11,440 nt of DNA. Origin: an uncultured Sphingomonadaceae bacterium (GTDB taxonomy: Bacteria > Pseudomonadota > Alphaproteobacteria > Sphingomonadales > Sphingomonadaceae). The DNA lies in assembly GCA_946479505.1 (NCBI GenBank), contig CAMLGC010000080.1, positions 1 to 11,440 on the forward strand, given 5' to 3'. Both the position numbers and the translations under genes were made by a program. Below, piece after piece: positions 1-7,652 of this stretch. The notes beneath the pieces are model-generated. The model saw only the letters and a list, made by a program, of their open reading frames with translations, ran no database searches and was not told the origin of the DNA. How positions within the stretch are numbered: the stretch's first letter is position 1; every line of letters begins with the position of its first letter.

Positions 1-45
1 CCTCCACCATGCTTCGCATGGTCCCCCTCCCCTTACAGGGGAGGA
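1..45. repeat. Single arm of a palindromic repeat (family A)
   Basis: Two adjacent perfect hairpins are visible: ACCATGC/GCATGGT (6-12 with 16-22, loop TTC) and CCTCCCC/GGGGAGG (26-32 with 38-44, 5-nt loop). The order CCACCA, stem, TGGTCCC, CTCCCC, loop, GGGGAGGAT is the same as in the right arm of the repeat inside truB (9310-9360), so they belong to one family. It sits 4 nt beyond the stop codon of the minus-strand sugar dehydrogenase and may act as an RNA-stabilising or weak terminating hairpin for that gene. There is no U-run after it. The window edge may cut off a partner arm. Confidence 0.8.
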
Positions 46-48
46 TTT

Positions 49-1296
49 TCACCCCTTGGGCGTCAGGCGCTCGATGACGCCGTCGTCCTGGAGCAGCCAG
101 ATCGCGCCGTCGGGGGCCTGGGCGACATCGCGGATGCGGGCATTCATGTCCCATTGGCCGGCGGGTTTTGCGGTTTTGCCGTCGAGCACCACCCGGATCA
201 GCGCCTCACCCGATAGCGCGGCGATGAAGGCGTTGCCCTTGTATTGCGGGAACAGGTCGCCGGTGTAGATCATCATCCCGCCGGGCGAGATCGACGGGTT
301 CCACCACAGGACCGGCGGCTGGAATTCGGGCTTGCTGGGGTGATCGGGGATCGGCTGACCGCTGTAGTTGTCGCCGTTGGAGACGATCGGCCAGCCATAG
401 TTCCTGCCGGGCTCGATGACATTCAGCTCGTCGCCGCCGCGCGGGCCCATTTCGGTTTCCCACAAGGTGCCGTCGGCGGCGAAGGCGAGGCCGTAGGGAT
501 TGCGGTGCCCCGTCGTCCAGGTCATCGCGCGGACGCCACCTTGATCGTACATCGGATTGCCCGGCGCGGCCTTGCCGTCGAGCGTCAGGCGCAGAATTTT
601 GCCGAGGAGCTGTTCGGGATCCTGTGCGGGCATGAAGCGCTGGCGTTCGCCCGACGAGAGGAAGAGATACTGCCCGTCGGGCGAGAAGGTAACGATCGCC
701 CCAAATTGTCCGCCCGGCCCGTTCGAGCCCGAGCGCCAGATGACCTCGCCACCGAACGCGGGATGCGCCGGATCGGCCATGTCGAGCCCGCCCTTGGCGA
801 GGGCGAGCGCGCTGCCCTTTCCGCCCGGTTCCGAATAGGTGAGATAGATCGTCCTGCTGTCGGCGAAATCGGGCGCGATCGCGACGTCGAGCAGCCCGCC
901 CTGCCCGCCCGGTTCGACCTTGGGCACGCCGGTCACCTCGACCATACTGCCGTCGGGGCGGCGCAGCTCGAGGTGGCCGGCTTTCTCGGTGACGAGCAGG
1001 CTGCCGTCGGGCAGGAACGCCATGGCGAACGGCTCCTCGACCTCACCCACCTTCTGAATCGCGAAGGGCGGCGGCGTTTCTGGAAGATTCGCGCGGCCGG
1101 TGGTCGCCGGGACGTTCTTGATCGCCGGATTGAGCGGCGCGTCGTCGGGCACCGGCTCGCTCGCTGCGGCGGGCTGCGGCGGAACGAACGCCTGGTCTGT
1201 GTCGGCAGCCGCGTTGGCCGGCGGCTCTTGCGATTGCGGCTGGGCCGAGCAGGCGGAGCCGAGCAGTAGGGCGACGAGTGCAAGGCGACGAATCAT
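49..1296 (-). CDS. PQQ-dependent aldose sugar dehydrogenase, putative lipoprotein
   Basis: This 415-residue protein belongs to the soluble-glucose-dehydrogenase/YliI (Asd) beta-propeller family, which oxidises aldose sugars with PQQ and passes electrons to an acceptor in the periplasm. Family landmarks are GGQGGLLDVAIAPDF, GHRNPYGLAF, GPRGGDELNVIEPGRNYGWP and ISPGGMMIYTGDLFP. I place the start at 1296 because MIRRLALVALLLGSAC is a lipoprotein-like signal peptide (candidate lipid-carrying Cys16; Gly at -3 is not the best lipobox residue) and AGGTG lies just upstream. A longer frame to 1392 would put an unlikely Arg-rich stretch before the signal. A Pro/Ala-rich linker of about 60 residues joins the anchor to the propeller. 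The segment that in YliI-type enzymes reads HFG, with the presumed catalytic His, reads GGQFGA here (Gln197). The gene is divergent from the rimP operon and no PQQ biosynthesis genes are in view. The family is sure; the substrate is unknown. Confidence 0.9.
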   Translation of the reverse strand: MIRRLALVALLLGSACSAQPQSQEPPANAAADTDQAFVPPQPAAASEPVPDDAPLNPAIKNVPATTGRANLPETPPPFAIQKVGEVEEPFAMAFLPDGSLLVTEKAGHLELRRPDGSMVEVTGVPKVEPGGQGGLLDVAIAPDFADSRTIYLTYSEPGGKGSALALAKGGLDMADPAHPAFGGEVIWRSGSNGPGGQFGAIVTFSPDGQYLFLSSGERQRFMPAQDPEQLLGKILRLTLDGKAAPGNPMYDQGGVRAMTWTTGHRNPYGLAFAADGTLWETEMGPRGGDELNVIEPGRNYGWPIVSNGDNYSGQPIPDHPSKPEFQPPVLWWNPSISPGGMMIYTGDLFPQYKGNAFIAALSGEALIRVVLDGKTAKPAGQWDMNARIRDVAQAPDGAIWLLQDDGVIERLTPKG

Positions 1297-1376
1297 GGTG
1301 CACCTTTTTTCGAAAAGCGTGGGCGGAGCCCGGGACCGCGCGAACCAAGCACGGTTGCGGCGTGCGCGCAACGCGC

Positions 1377-1405
1377 TTGCCAGCGGCCGCATGCGCGCCT
1401 ATATC
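1377..1405 (+). promoter_or_regulatory. Candidate sigma70 promoter of the rimP-nusA-infB operon
   Basis: TTGCCA (1377-1382) and TATATC (1400-1405) are separated by 17 bp, the ideal spacing for a housekeeping promoter. Transcription would begin near 1412 and leave a leader of about 78 nt before rimP. The spacer between the divergent genes (1297-1489) shows no other comparably good match on this strand. This is inferred from sequence only. Confidence 0.55.
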
Positions 1406-1489
1406 GCGGCTGTTCTCTTACATCGTCAGGTGAAGGAGGTCGGAGCCGCCCGGTTCCGGCGCCGGCGCCTGATGCCCATCGGAGTGTGC

Positions 1490-2032
1490 ATGGCGGACAT
1501 CGCCCGATTGACGCAGATCATCGAGCCCGAGGCGCAAGCGCTCGGCTTCGCGCTCGTGCGGGTCAAGATGTACGGCGGCGCGTCGGATGCGACGCTCCAG
1601 GTGATGGCCGAGCGGCCCGATACGCGCCAGCTCACGATCGACGATTGCGCCGCGCTCTCGCGCCGCATCTCGGAGCGGCTCGACGAAGCCGAGGCGGCGG
1701 GCAACGACCCGATCGATACCGCCTATCGGCTCGAGGTCAGCTCGCCCGGAATCGACCGGCCGCTCACGCGCGTGCAGGATTACGAGGACTGGGAGGGCCA
1801 CGAGGCGCGGCTCCACCTCGTCGAGCCGATCGACGGCCGCAAGCAGCTCACGGGCATTCTGCTCGGGCTGGAGGACGGCCGCGTCGCGATCGACGTGAAG
1901 AAGTTTCAGAAGATGACGGTCGATTTTTCGGATATCGCAGACGCCAAACTGCTGATGACCGACAGATTGATCGCCGCAACCCAACCCCTGTCGGCCGTGG
2001 GCGTCGACAAGATCATCCAAGTGGAAGGATAA
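1490..2032 (+). CDS. rimP: Ribosome maturation factor RimP
   Basis: RimP binds the free 30S subunit and helps assemble it during 16S rRNA maturation. The 180-residue product has the family's order: an N-terminal alpha/beta domain with the signature SSPGIDRPL (residues 84-92), followed by a small SH3-like beta-barrel (about residues 100-175, LTGILLGLEDGRVAIDV). Length is normal for alphaproteobacteria. I chose ATG 1490 because GGAG lies 5 nt upstream and MADIARLTQIIEPEAQALG matches the usual N-terminus. In-frame alternatives are ATG 1472 and GTG 1430. It is the first gene of the operon: nusA follows 7 nt after the stop, and rimP immediately before nusA is the standard bacterial arrangement. 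Confidence 0.95.
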   Translation: MADIARLTQIIEPEAQALGFALVRVKMYGGASDATLQVMAERPDTRQLTIDDCAALSRRISERLDEAEAAGNDPIDTAYRLEVSSPGIDRPLTRVQDYEDWEGHEARLHLVEPIDGRKQLTGILLGLEDGRVAIDVKKFQKMTVDFSDIADAKLLMTDRLIAATQPLSAVGVDKIIQVEG

Positions 2033-2039
2033 GTTCCCG

Positions 2040-3689
2040 ATGGCTACCGCCGTTTCCGCCAACAGGGCCGAGCTGCTCGCGATCGCCGATTCGGTCGCCA
2101 AGGAAAAGCTGATCGACAAGGCGATCGTCGTCGAGGCGCTCGAGGAAGCGATCCAGCGCGCCGCCAAGACGCGCTACGGCGCCGAGAACGACATCCGCGC
2201 CAAGCTCGACCAGCAATCGGGCGACCTGCGCCTGTGGCGCGTCGTCGAGGTGGTCGAGGCGGTCGACGACTATTTCAAGCAGGTCTCGGTCAAGGATGCG
2301 CAGAAGCTCCAGCCGGGCGCGGTGGTCGGCGATTACATCGTCGATCCGCTGCCGCCGATCGAGTTCGGCCGCATCCAGGCGCAGGCATCGAAGCAGATCA
2401 TCTTCCAGAAGGTCCGCGATGCCGAGCGCGAGCGGCAATATGAGGAATTCAAGGATCGCGTCGGCGAGATCATCACCGGCGTCGTCAAGCGCGTCGAGTT
2501 CGGCCATGTCGTCGTCGATCTCGGCCGCGCCGAGGGCGTCATCCGCCGCGACGCGCAGATCCCGCGCGAGGTGGTGCGCGTCAACGACCGCATTCGCAGC
2601 CTGATCCTCAAGGTGGTGCGCGAGAATCGCGGCCCGCAGATCTTCCTTTCCCGCGCGCATCCCGACTTCATGAAGAAGCTGTTCGCGCAGGAAGTCCCCG
2701 AAATCTACGACGGCATCATCGAGATCAAGGCCGCCGCCCGCGATCCGGGCAGCCGCGCCAAGATCGGCGTCATCAGCCATGACAGCTCGATCGATCCGGT
2801 CGGCGCGTGCGTCGGCATGAAGGGCAGCCGCGTCCAGGCGGTCGTCCAGGAGATGCAGGGCGAGAAGATCGATATCATCCCCTGGTCGCCCGACACCGCG
2901 ACCTTCGTCGTCAACGCGCTCCAGCCGGCGAGCGTCAGCCGCGTCGTGCTCGACGAGGAGGAAGACCGCATCGAGGTGGTGGTGCCCGACGACCAGCTCA
3001 GCCTCGCGATCGGGCGGCGCGGGCAGAACGTGCGCCTCGCCTCGCAGCTCACCGCCAAGGCGATCGACATTCTGACCGAAGAGGATGCGAGCGAGAAGCG
3101 CCAGCGCGAATTCATCGAGCGCTCCGAGATGTTCCAGAACGAGCTCGACGTCGACGAGACGCTCGCGCAGCTCCTCGTCGCCGAGGGCTTCGGCGCGCTC
3201 GAGGAGGTCGCCTATGTCGAGGCGGACGAGATCGCGGGTATCGAGGGCTTCGACGAGGACCTCGCCGCCGAGCTCCAGAGCCGCGCGACCGAGGCGCTCG
3301 ATCGCCGCGAAGCCGCCGCACGCGAGGAGCGTACGGCGCTGGGCGTCGAGGACGCGCTCGCCGCGATGCCGTATCTGACCGAGGCGATGCTCGTGACGCT
3401 CGGCAAGGCCGGGATCAGGACGCTCGACGATCTCGCCGACCTCGCCACCGACGAACTCGTCCAGAAGAAGCGGGCGCAACCGCCGCGCCGTTCGGAGAAC
3501 GCCGCGCCGCGCCCCGAGGACAAGGGCGGCGTGCTCGCCGAATACGGATTGAGCGACGAGCAGGGCAACGAGATCATCATGGCCGCCCGCGCGCACTGGT
3601 TCGAGGACGAAGCGCCCGCGCCTGCGGAAGCCGCCGCCGAGGCGTCGGCCGACAATGGGGAGGACGCGGATGCGGAACCCTCCCAATGA
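2040..3689 (+). CDS. nusA: Transcription termination/antitermination factor NusA
   Basis: NusA rides on RNA polymerase, modulates pausing and termination, and takes part in rRNA antitermination. The 549-residue protein shows an N-terminal polymerase-binding domain (about 1-130), an S1 RNA-binding domain (about 140-200, starting GEIITGVVKRVEFG), KH1 (about 229-285, with VGMKGSRVQAVVQEMQGEKID), KH2 (about 309-350, with AIGRRGQNVRLASQLT), and C-terminal helix-hairpin-helix repeats (about 365-530). Between the last two repeats lies a basic linker (KKRAQPPRRSENAAPRPEDKGG). Its SD, GGAAGGA, overlaps the end of rimP. The last 20 nt overlap the start of ylxR, so the two are probably translationally coupled. 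Nothing appears truncated. Confidence 0.97.
   Translation: MATAVSANRAELLAIADSVAKEKLIDKAIVVEALEEAIQRAAKTRYGAENDIRAKLDQQSGDLRLWRVVEVVEAVDDYFKQVSVKDAQKLQPGAVVGDYIVDPLPPIEFGRIQAQASKQIIFQKVRDAERERQYEEFKDRVGEIITGVVKRVEFGHVVVDLGRAEGVIRRDAQIPREVVRVNDRIRSLILKVVRENRGPQIFLSRAHPDFMKKLFAQEVPEIYDGIIEIKAAARDPGSRAKIGVISHDSSIDPVGACVGMKGSRVQAVVQEMQGEKIDIIPWSPDTATFVVNALQPASVSRVVLDEEEDRIEVVVPDDQLSLAIGRRGQNVRLASQLTAKAIDILTEEDASEKRQREFIERSEMFQNELDVDETLAQLLVAEGFGALEEVAYVEADEIAGIEGFDEDLAAELQSRATEALDRREAAAREERTALGVEDALAAMPYLTEAMLVTLGKAGIRTLDDLADLATDELVQKKRAQPPRRSENAAPRPEDKGGVLAEYGLSDEQGNEIIMAARAHWFEDEAPAPAEAAAEASADNGEDADAEPSQ
3657..3664 (+). promoter_or_regulatory. Shine-Dalgarno sequence setting the ylxR start
   Basis: GGGGAGGA lies inside the 3' end of nusA, 5 nt before ATG 3670. 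The upstream in-frame ATG at 3655 has no such site and itself overlaps this SD. ATG 3670 is therefore preferred. Confidence 0.7.
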
Positions 3690-4512
3690 GACGCGGATAA
3701 GCGATACCAACTCCCCTCCCGTTAGCGAGAGGGGTCGGGGGAGGGCCTGTTCTGAGAGCGGCCCTTCCGACATGACCTCCCCTAACCCCTCCCGCGAACG
3801 GGAGGGGGATGAAGGACCCGTCCGCAAGTGCATCCTGTCGGGCGACCGCGAGGCCCGCGGCGAGTTGATTCGGCTCGTGCTCGCGCCCGATGGACAGGTA
3901 CTGCCCGATGTGCGCGCGAAGGCACCCGGCCGCGGGGCGTGGATCGGTGTCGGCAAGGCCGAACTCGAAGAGGCGATCGCCAAGGGGCGACTGCGCGGGG
4001 CGCTCGCGCGGGCGTTCAAGACGGGTGAGCTCTCGATTCCCGCCGATCTGCCCGATCGCATCGCCGACGCGCTCCAGAAGGCCGCACTCGACCGGCTCGG
4101 GCTGGAGGCGCGCGCCGGCAACGTCGTGATCGGCAGCGAGCGGATCGAAGCGGGCGCCCGATCGGGCAAGCTGCATCTGCTGTTCCACGCCGTCGACGCC
4201 GGCGCCGACGGCAACCGGAAGCTCGACCAGGCGTGGCGCGTCGGCAGCGACGCCGAGGGAAGCGATCTCAGGGGGTTGGTTCTTCCCGTCGGACGCTCCA
4301 TATTGTCCTTGGCACTGGGCCGCGACAATGTGGTACATGGCGGCCTGACCGACCCCGATGCCGCCCGACGATTGCGCGAGACGCTCGATCGCTGGCTGCA
4401 CTTTATCGGACCCGAACCGGAACCCGCACCTTGCGAAACGGCCTCGCAGGGAGCATCGGCGTTCGAAACCCGCGCGAGCCGGCCGACCGAAGAGACGACA
4501 CGAGGAATTTGA
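3670..4512 (+). CDS. ylxR: YlxR-family (DUF448) RNA-binding protein with L7Ae-like domain and a repeat-encoded N-terminal insert
   Basis: The 280-residue product has a YlxR/DUF448 domain (about residues 50-120) with RKC (52-54), LIRLVLAPDGQVLPDVRAKA and PGRGAW (86-91). A second region (about 140-245, LGLEARAGNVVIGSERIEAG...GKLHLLFHAVDAG) resembles the L7Ae/L30e fold, a fusion usual in alphaproteobacteria. YlxR proteins are RNA- or nucleoid-associated; B. subtilis YlxR sits in the same nusA-infB operon and is reported to influence RNase P. Residues 1-13 (MRNPPNETRISDT) look native. Residues 14-47 are translated from an inverted-dimer palindromic repeat (3711-3808), and the conserved domain resumes at GPVRKC. 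The frame used is the only one of the three free of stops across the repeat. The gene overlaps nusA by 20 nt and its TGA abuts the infB GTG. Identity is firm; whether the insert is translated depends on the start. Confidence 0.88.
   Translation: MRNPPNETRISDTNSPPVSERGRGRACSESGPSDMTSPNPSREREGDEGPVRKCILSGDREARGELIRLVLAPDGQVLPDVRAKAPGRGAWIGVGKAELEEAIAKGRLRGALARAFKTGELSIPADLPDRIADALQKAALDRLGLEARAGNVVIGSERIEAGARSGKLHLLFHAVDAGADGNRKLDQAWRVGSDAEGSDLRGLVLPVGRSILSLALGRDNVVHGGLTDPDAARRLRETLDRWLHFIGPEPEPAPCETASQGASAFETRASRPTEETTRGI
3711..3808. repeat. Inverted-dimer palindromic element (family B) inside the ylxR coding sequence
   Basis: The left arm (3711-3744) and right arm (3776-3808) are inverted copies of one unit, and each contains its own hairpin. 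In the right arm CCCCTCCCG (3786-3794) pairs perfectly with CGGGAGGGG (3799-3807) around loop CGAA. In the left arm CCCCTCCCG (3713-3721) pairs with CGAGAGGGG (3726-3734) with one mismatch. A unique centre of about 31 nt separates the arms. The arrangement is that of a REPIN/BIME. The same unit recurs at 7101-7210. Both boundaries are placed by eye. Confidence 0.85.
4502..4506 (+). promoter_or_regulatory. Shine-Dalgarno sequence supporting the infB GTG start
   Basis: GAGGA lies 6 nt before GTG 4513. The GTG directly follows the ylxR stop TGA (4510-4512), a stop-start junction typical of translational coupling. Confidence 0.6.
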
Positions 4513-7095
4513 GTGAGCGACACGGACAACGAGAAGCCGAAACTGGGCGCCCGCGCGCCGTTGGGCCTCAAGCGCACGGTCGAGACCGGCAAGGTGAAGC
4601 AGAGCTTCAGCCATGGCCGTTCGAACACCGTCGTGGTCGAGGTCAAGCGCCGTCGCGTGCTGGGCAAGCCCGGCGAGGCCGAGGCGCCCAAGACCGAGGC
4701 GGCACCGCCGCCGCCGCCCGCGCCGCCGACGCCCGCGCCCAAGCCGACGCCTGCGCCGCGCGCCGCCGATAGCCAGCTCTCGCGCCGCGAGATGCAGGAG
4801 AAGCTGCTGCGCGAGAACGAGGCGGCACGCATCGACGCGCTCGAGGAAGCGCGCCGCCGCGAGGAGCGCGAGAAGGTCGAGGCTGCCGAGGAAGAGCGCC
4901 GCCGCACCGAGGAAAAGCGTGAGGCCGAGGCACAAACTCCGGCCGAAGCAGCGGCACCGGCGGAGGCCGAGGCCGGCGAGTCCGTTGTCGAGACCGAGAC
5001 GCCGACGCCAGCCGCGCGTCGCGAACTCCAGCGCGACGACTCGATGCCCGCACCGCGCCGCTTCACGCCGGTTGCGCGGCCCGAGCGGCCGCAGCCGACC
5101 GCGCGGCGCGCCGAGCCCGACGTTTCGGGCCCGCCGTCGAGCAAGCGCCCGGAAGCGGCCGCAAAGCCGTCGCGCGAGCGCAAGGAGCGCGAGGATCATC
5201 GTCGCTCGGGCAAGCTCACCGTCAACCGCGCACTGGGCGGCGACGACGGTGCGCGGGCGCGCAGCCTCGCCGCGCTCAAGCGCGCGCGCGAAAAGGAACG
5301 GCGCAGCCATACCGGCCCGCGCGAGCCGCAGGCCAAGCAGGTCCGCGACGTCGTGGTGCCCGAGACGATCACCGTCCAGGAACTCGCCAACCGCATGGCC
5401 GAGAAGGGCGCGGACCTCGTGAAGGCGCTGTTCAAGATGGGCATGCCGGTCACCGTCAACCAGACGATCGACCAGGATACTGCCGAGCTGCTCGTCACCG
5501 AATTCGGGAACAACGTGAAGCGCGTCTCCGAATCGGATATCGATCTGTCGCTCGATACCGTCGAGGATGCCGAAGACGCGCTCCAGCCGCGTGCGCCCGT
5601 CGTCACGATCATGGGGCATGTCGATCACGGCAAGACGAGCCTGCTCGACGCGCTGCGCGGTACCGATGTCGCGCGCGGCGAGGCGGGGGGCATTACCCAG
5701 CATATCGGCGCGTATCAGGTGACGCTGAAGGACAAGTCCAAGCTCACCTTCCTCGATACGCCGGGCCACGAGGCCTTCACCGAGATGCGCGCGCGCGGCG
5801 CCAACGTCACCGATATCGTCATCCTGGTGGTGGCGGCCGACGACGGGCTGATGCCGCAGACGATCGAGGCGATCAATCACACCAAGGCGGCCGGCGTGCC
5901 GATGATCGTCGCGATCAACAAGGTCGACAAGGAAGGCGCCAACCCGCAGCGTGTCCGCGAGCGCCTGCTCGAGCACGAAGTGATGGTCGAGGAGATGTCG
6001 GGCGACGTCCAGGACGTCGAGGTCTCGGCACTGAAGAAGATCGGTCTCGACACGTTGCGCGACAAGATCCAGCTCCAGGCCGAATTGCTCGAACTGAAGG
6101 CCAACCCGAACCGCGACGCCGAAGGCACCGTGATCGAGGCCAAGCTCGACAAGGGCCGCGGCCCGGTGGCGACGATCCTCGTCAATCGCGGCACGCTGAG
6201 GGTCGGCGACGTGTTCGTCGTCGGCGCCGAAAGCGGTAAGGTCCGCGCGCTGATCGACGACAAGGGCCGCCAGGTGAAGGAAGCCGGCCCGTCGGTTCCG
6301 GTCGAGGTGCTGGGGCTTTCGGGCGTGCCGTCGGCGGGCGATCCGCTGCAGGTCGTCGAGAACGAGGCGCGTGCGCGCGAGGTCGCCGAATACCGCCAGA
6401 GCGTGCTGCTGCAAAAGCGCACCGCACAGGCGCCGGCCAGCCTCGAGAGCATGTTCAGTGCGCTGAAGGACAAGCAGGCGATCGAATATCCGCTGGTGGT
6501 CAAGGCCGACACGCAAGGGTCGACCGAGGCGATCGTCGCGTCGATCAACAAGATCTCGACCGACGACATCAAGGCCCGCGTGCTGCACTCGGGCGTCGGC
6601 GGCATCACCGAGAGCGACGTGACGCTCGCGGGCGCATCCGGCGCGCCGATCATCGGCTTCAACGTCCGCGCCAATGCCAAGGCGCGCGAGATCGCCGAAC
6701 GCAACAAGGTCGCGCTCAAATATTACGACGTCATTTATGACCTGATCGACGAGATCAGGGCGGGGATGGCGGGCGAGCTCGGCCCCGAGGCGTTCGAGAC
6801 GGTCGTCGGCCGCGCCGAAATCCGCGAGGTCTTCTCGGCGGGCAAGCACGGCAAGGCGGCGGGCCTGCTCGTCACCGACGGCGTCATCAGGAAGGCGCTC
6901 AAGGCCCGCATCACCCGCGAGGATGTCATCATCTATCAGGGCGAGATCGCGTCGCTGCGGCGCTTCAAGGACGATGTCGCGGAGGTCCGCGCCGGTCTCG
7001 AATGCGGTGTGACGTTCACGCAGAACTTCACCGATATCAAGCCGGGCGACTTCCTCGAGACGTTCGAGGTCGAAATGCGCGAACGGACGCTGTGA
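4513..7095 (+). CDS. infB: Translation initiation factor IF-2
   Basis: IF2 is the GTPase that brings fMet-tRNA to the 30S subunit and promotes 50S joining. The 860-residue protein starts with GTG. It begins with a short alphaproteobacterial segment (residues 1-50, [19 protein letters not shown]), then an Ala/Pro-rich linker and a long charged, probably coiled-coil stretch rich in Glu, Arg and Ala (about 90-160). The IF2_N domain is near residues 285-335 ([20 protein letters not shown]). The G domain has G1 GHVDHGKT (368-375), the switch segment [11 protein letters not shown]3 DTPGHEAF (415-422) and G4 NKVD (469-472). Domains II, III and the tRNA-binding C2 barrel follow, ending in VEMRERTL. 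All GTPase motifs are intact. The start GTG abuts ylxR. A palindromic repeat begins 5 nt after the stop. Confidence 0.97.
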   Translation: MSDTDNEKPKLGARAPLGLKRTVETGKVKQSFSHGRSNTVVVEVKRRRVLGKPGEAEAPKTEAAPPPPPAPPTPAPKPTPAPRAADSQLSRREMQEKLLRENEAARIDALEEARRREEREKVEAAEEERRRTEEKREAEAQTPAEAAAPAEAEAGESVVETETPTPAARRELQRDDSMPAPRRFTPVARPERPQPTARRAEPDVSGPPSSKRPEAAAKPSRERKEREDHRRSGKLTVNRALGGDDGARARSLAALKRAREKERRSHTGPREPQAKQVRDVVVPETITVQELANRMAEKGADLVKALFKMGMPVTVNQTIDQDTAELLVTEFGNNVKRVSESDIDLSLDTVEDAEDALQPRAPVVTIMGHVDHGKTSLLDALRGTDVARGEAGGITQHIGAYQVTLKDKSKLTFLDTPGHEAFTEMRARGANVTDIVILVVAADDGLMPQTIEAINHTKAAGVPMIVAINKVDKEGANPQRVRERLLEHEVMVEEMSGDVQDVEVSALKKIGLDTLRDKIQLQAELLELKANPNRDAEGTVIEAKLDKGRGPVATILVNRGTLRVGDVFVVGAESGKVRALIDDKGRQVKEAGPSVPVEVLGLSGVPSAGDPLQVVENEARAREVAEYRQSVLLQKRTAQAPASLESMFSALKDKQAIEYPLVVKADTQGSTEAIVASINKISTDDIKARVLHSGVGGITESDVTLAGASGAPIIGFNVRANAKAREIAERNKVALKYYDVIYDLIDEIRAGMAGELGPEAFETVVGRAEIREVFSAGKHGKAAGLLVTDGVIRKALKARITREDVIIYQGEIASLRRFKDDVAEVRAGLECGVTFTQNFTDIKPGDFLETFEVEMRERTL

Positions 7096-7100
7096 CCTAA

Positions 7101-7210
7101 CTCCCCCTCCCGCGTGCGGGAGGGGGTCGGGGGGTGGGCTCCCGCCATCGGCATCAAGTGATCTGGAGGCCGGGCGCCCACCCCCGGCCCCTCCCGTAAA
7201 CGGGAGGGGA
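7101..7210. repeat. Inverted-dimer palindromic element (family B) between infB and rbfA
   Basis: The left arm carries CCCCCTCCCG (7103-7112) pairing perfectly with CGGGAGGGGG (7117-7126) around CGTG. The right arm carries CCCCTCCCG (7188-7196) pairing perfectly with CGGGAGGGG (7201-7209) around TAAA. The outer parts, GGGGGGTGGGC (left) and GCCCACCCCCGG (right), are also complementary, so the whole can fold into one long structure. It is the same family as 3711-3808 with a different centre. It fills nearly the entire infB-rbfA spacer. No U-run follows either hairpin, so a classical terminator is not supported. Confidence 0.88.
7202..7210 (+). promoter_or_regulatory. rbfA ribosome binding site embedded in the repeat hairpin
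   Basis: GGGAGGGGA lies 7 nt before ATG 7218 and is the only SD-like sequence there. It coincides with the 3' strand of the right-arm hairpin (7188-7196 with 7201-7209). Folding of the hairpin would hide the site from the ribosome. Whether this lowers or regulates RbfA synthesis is inference. Confidence 0.6.
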
Positions 7211-7217
7211 GAGATGT

Positions 7218-7616
7218 ATGCGAAACGACACCCCCGAAACCCAGTCCATCCGCACGCTGCGCGTCGGCGAGCAGGTGCGGCATGTGCTGTCGGAAATCCT
7301 CCAGCGCGGCGACGTGCATGACGATACTCTCGCCAAACATCTGGTGAGCATCACCGAGGTGCGCATGTCGCCCGATCTGCGCCACGCCACCGTGTTCGTG
7401 AAGCCGCTGCTCGGCAAGGATGAGGAGGCGGTGCTCAAGGCGCTGCGCACCAACACCGCCTATCTCCAGCGCGAGGTCGCGCATCGGGTGAAGCTGAAAT
7501 ACGCGGCCCGGCTCAAGTTCCTCGCCGACGAGAGCTTCGACGAAGGCAGCCATATCGACGCACTGCTGCGCGATCCGAAGGTGGCGCGCGATCTGGACGG
7601 AGACAGCGAAAGCTGA
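7218..7616 (+). CDS. rbfA: 30S ribosome-binding factor RbfA
   Basis: RbfA is a small KH-type cold-shock factor that binds the 30S subunit near the 5' end of 16S rRNA and is needed for its final maturation. The 132-residue product matches the family throughout: [24 protein letters not shown] at the start, then [20 protein letters not shown], and a C-terminal stretch [25 protein letters not shown]. Length is normal. The start at 7218 is set by the family N-terminus and an SD contributed by the upstream repeat. An ATG 4 nt earlier (7214) is in another frame. It lies 122 nt after infB, in the conventional order, but its usual downstream partner truB is displaced by two other genes. The last codons and stop are part of a 7-bp hairpin. 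Confidence 0.95.
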   Translation: MRNDTPETQSIRTLRVGEQVRHVLSEILQRGDVHDDTLAKHLVSITEVRMSPDLRHATVFVKPLLGKDEEAVLKALRTNTAYLQREVAHRVKLKYAARLKFLADESFDEGSHIDALLRDPKVARDLDGDSES

Positions 7617-7626
7617 GTCGCTTTCG
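7607..7626 (+). other. Short hairpin spanning the rbfA stop codon
   Basis: CGAAAGC (7607-7613) pairs perfectly with GCTTTCG (7620-7626) around the 6-nt loop TGAGTC, which contains the rbfA stop. No U-run follows. It could be a weak 3'-end or processing structure, or chance. Confidence 0.35.
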
Positions 7627-7652
7627 GGGCAGCGCACGCTAGAACCGCGCGC

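Noticed and set aside
244..1269. Plus-strand open frame of 341 codons across the sugar dehydrogenase
   Set aside because: The minus-strand frame encodes a recognisable beta-propeller enzyme with signal peptide. The plus frame has no motifs.
1297..1392. N-terminal extension of the sugar dehydrogenase to an ATG at 1392
   Set aside because: The extra 32 residues are Arg-rich and would precede and spoil the lipoprotein signal peptide starting at 1296. An SD supports the shorter form.
2013..5183. Minus-strand open frame of 1056 codons opposite nusA, ylxR and infB
   Set aside because: It spans three recognisable plus-strand genes, its translation is low-complexity (Ser/Arg then Asp/Leu-rich) with no family motifs. 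High GC and codon bias of the sense genes explain the lack of stops.
3577..6849. Minus-strand open frame of 1090 codons opposite infB
   Set aside because: Same reasoning: it mirrors the codons of IF2, gives an Arg/Asp/Leu-rich sequence, and shows no start context or domain.
7101..7210. The infB-rbfA repeat as a rho-independent terminator
   Set aside because: Hairpins are strong but neither is followed by a U-run, and the conserved operon continues. The inverted-dimer layout and recurrence fit a repeat element better.
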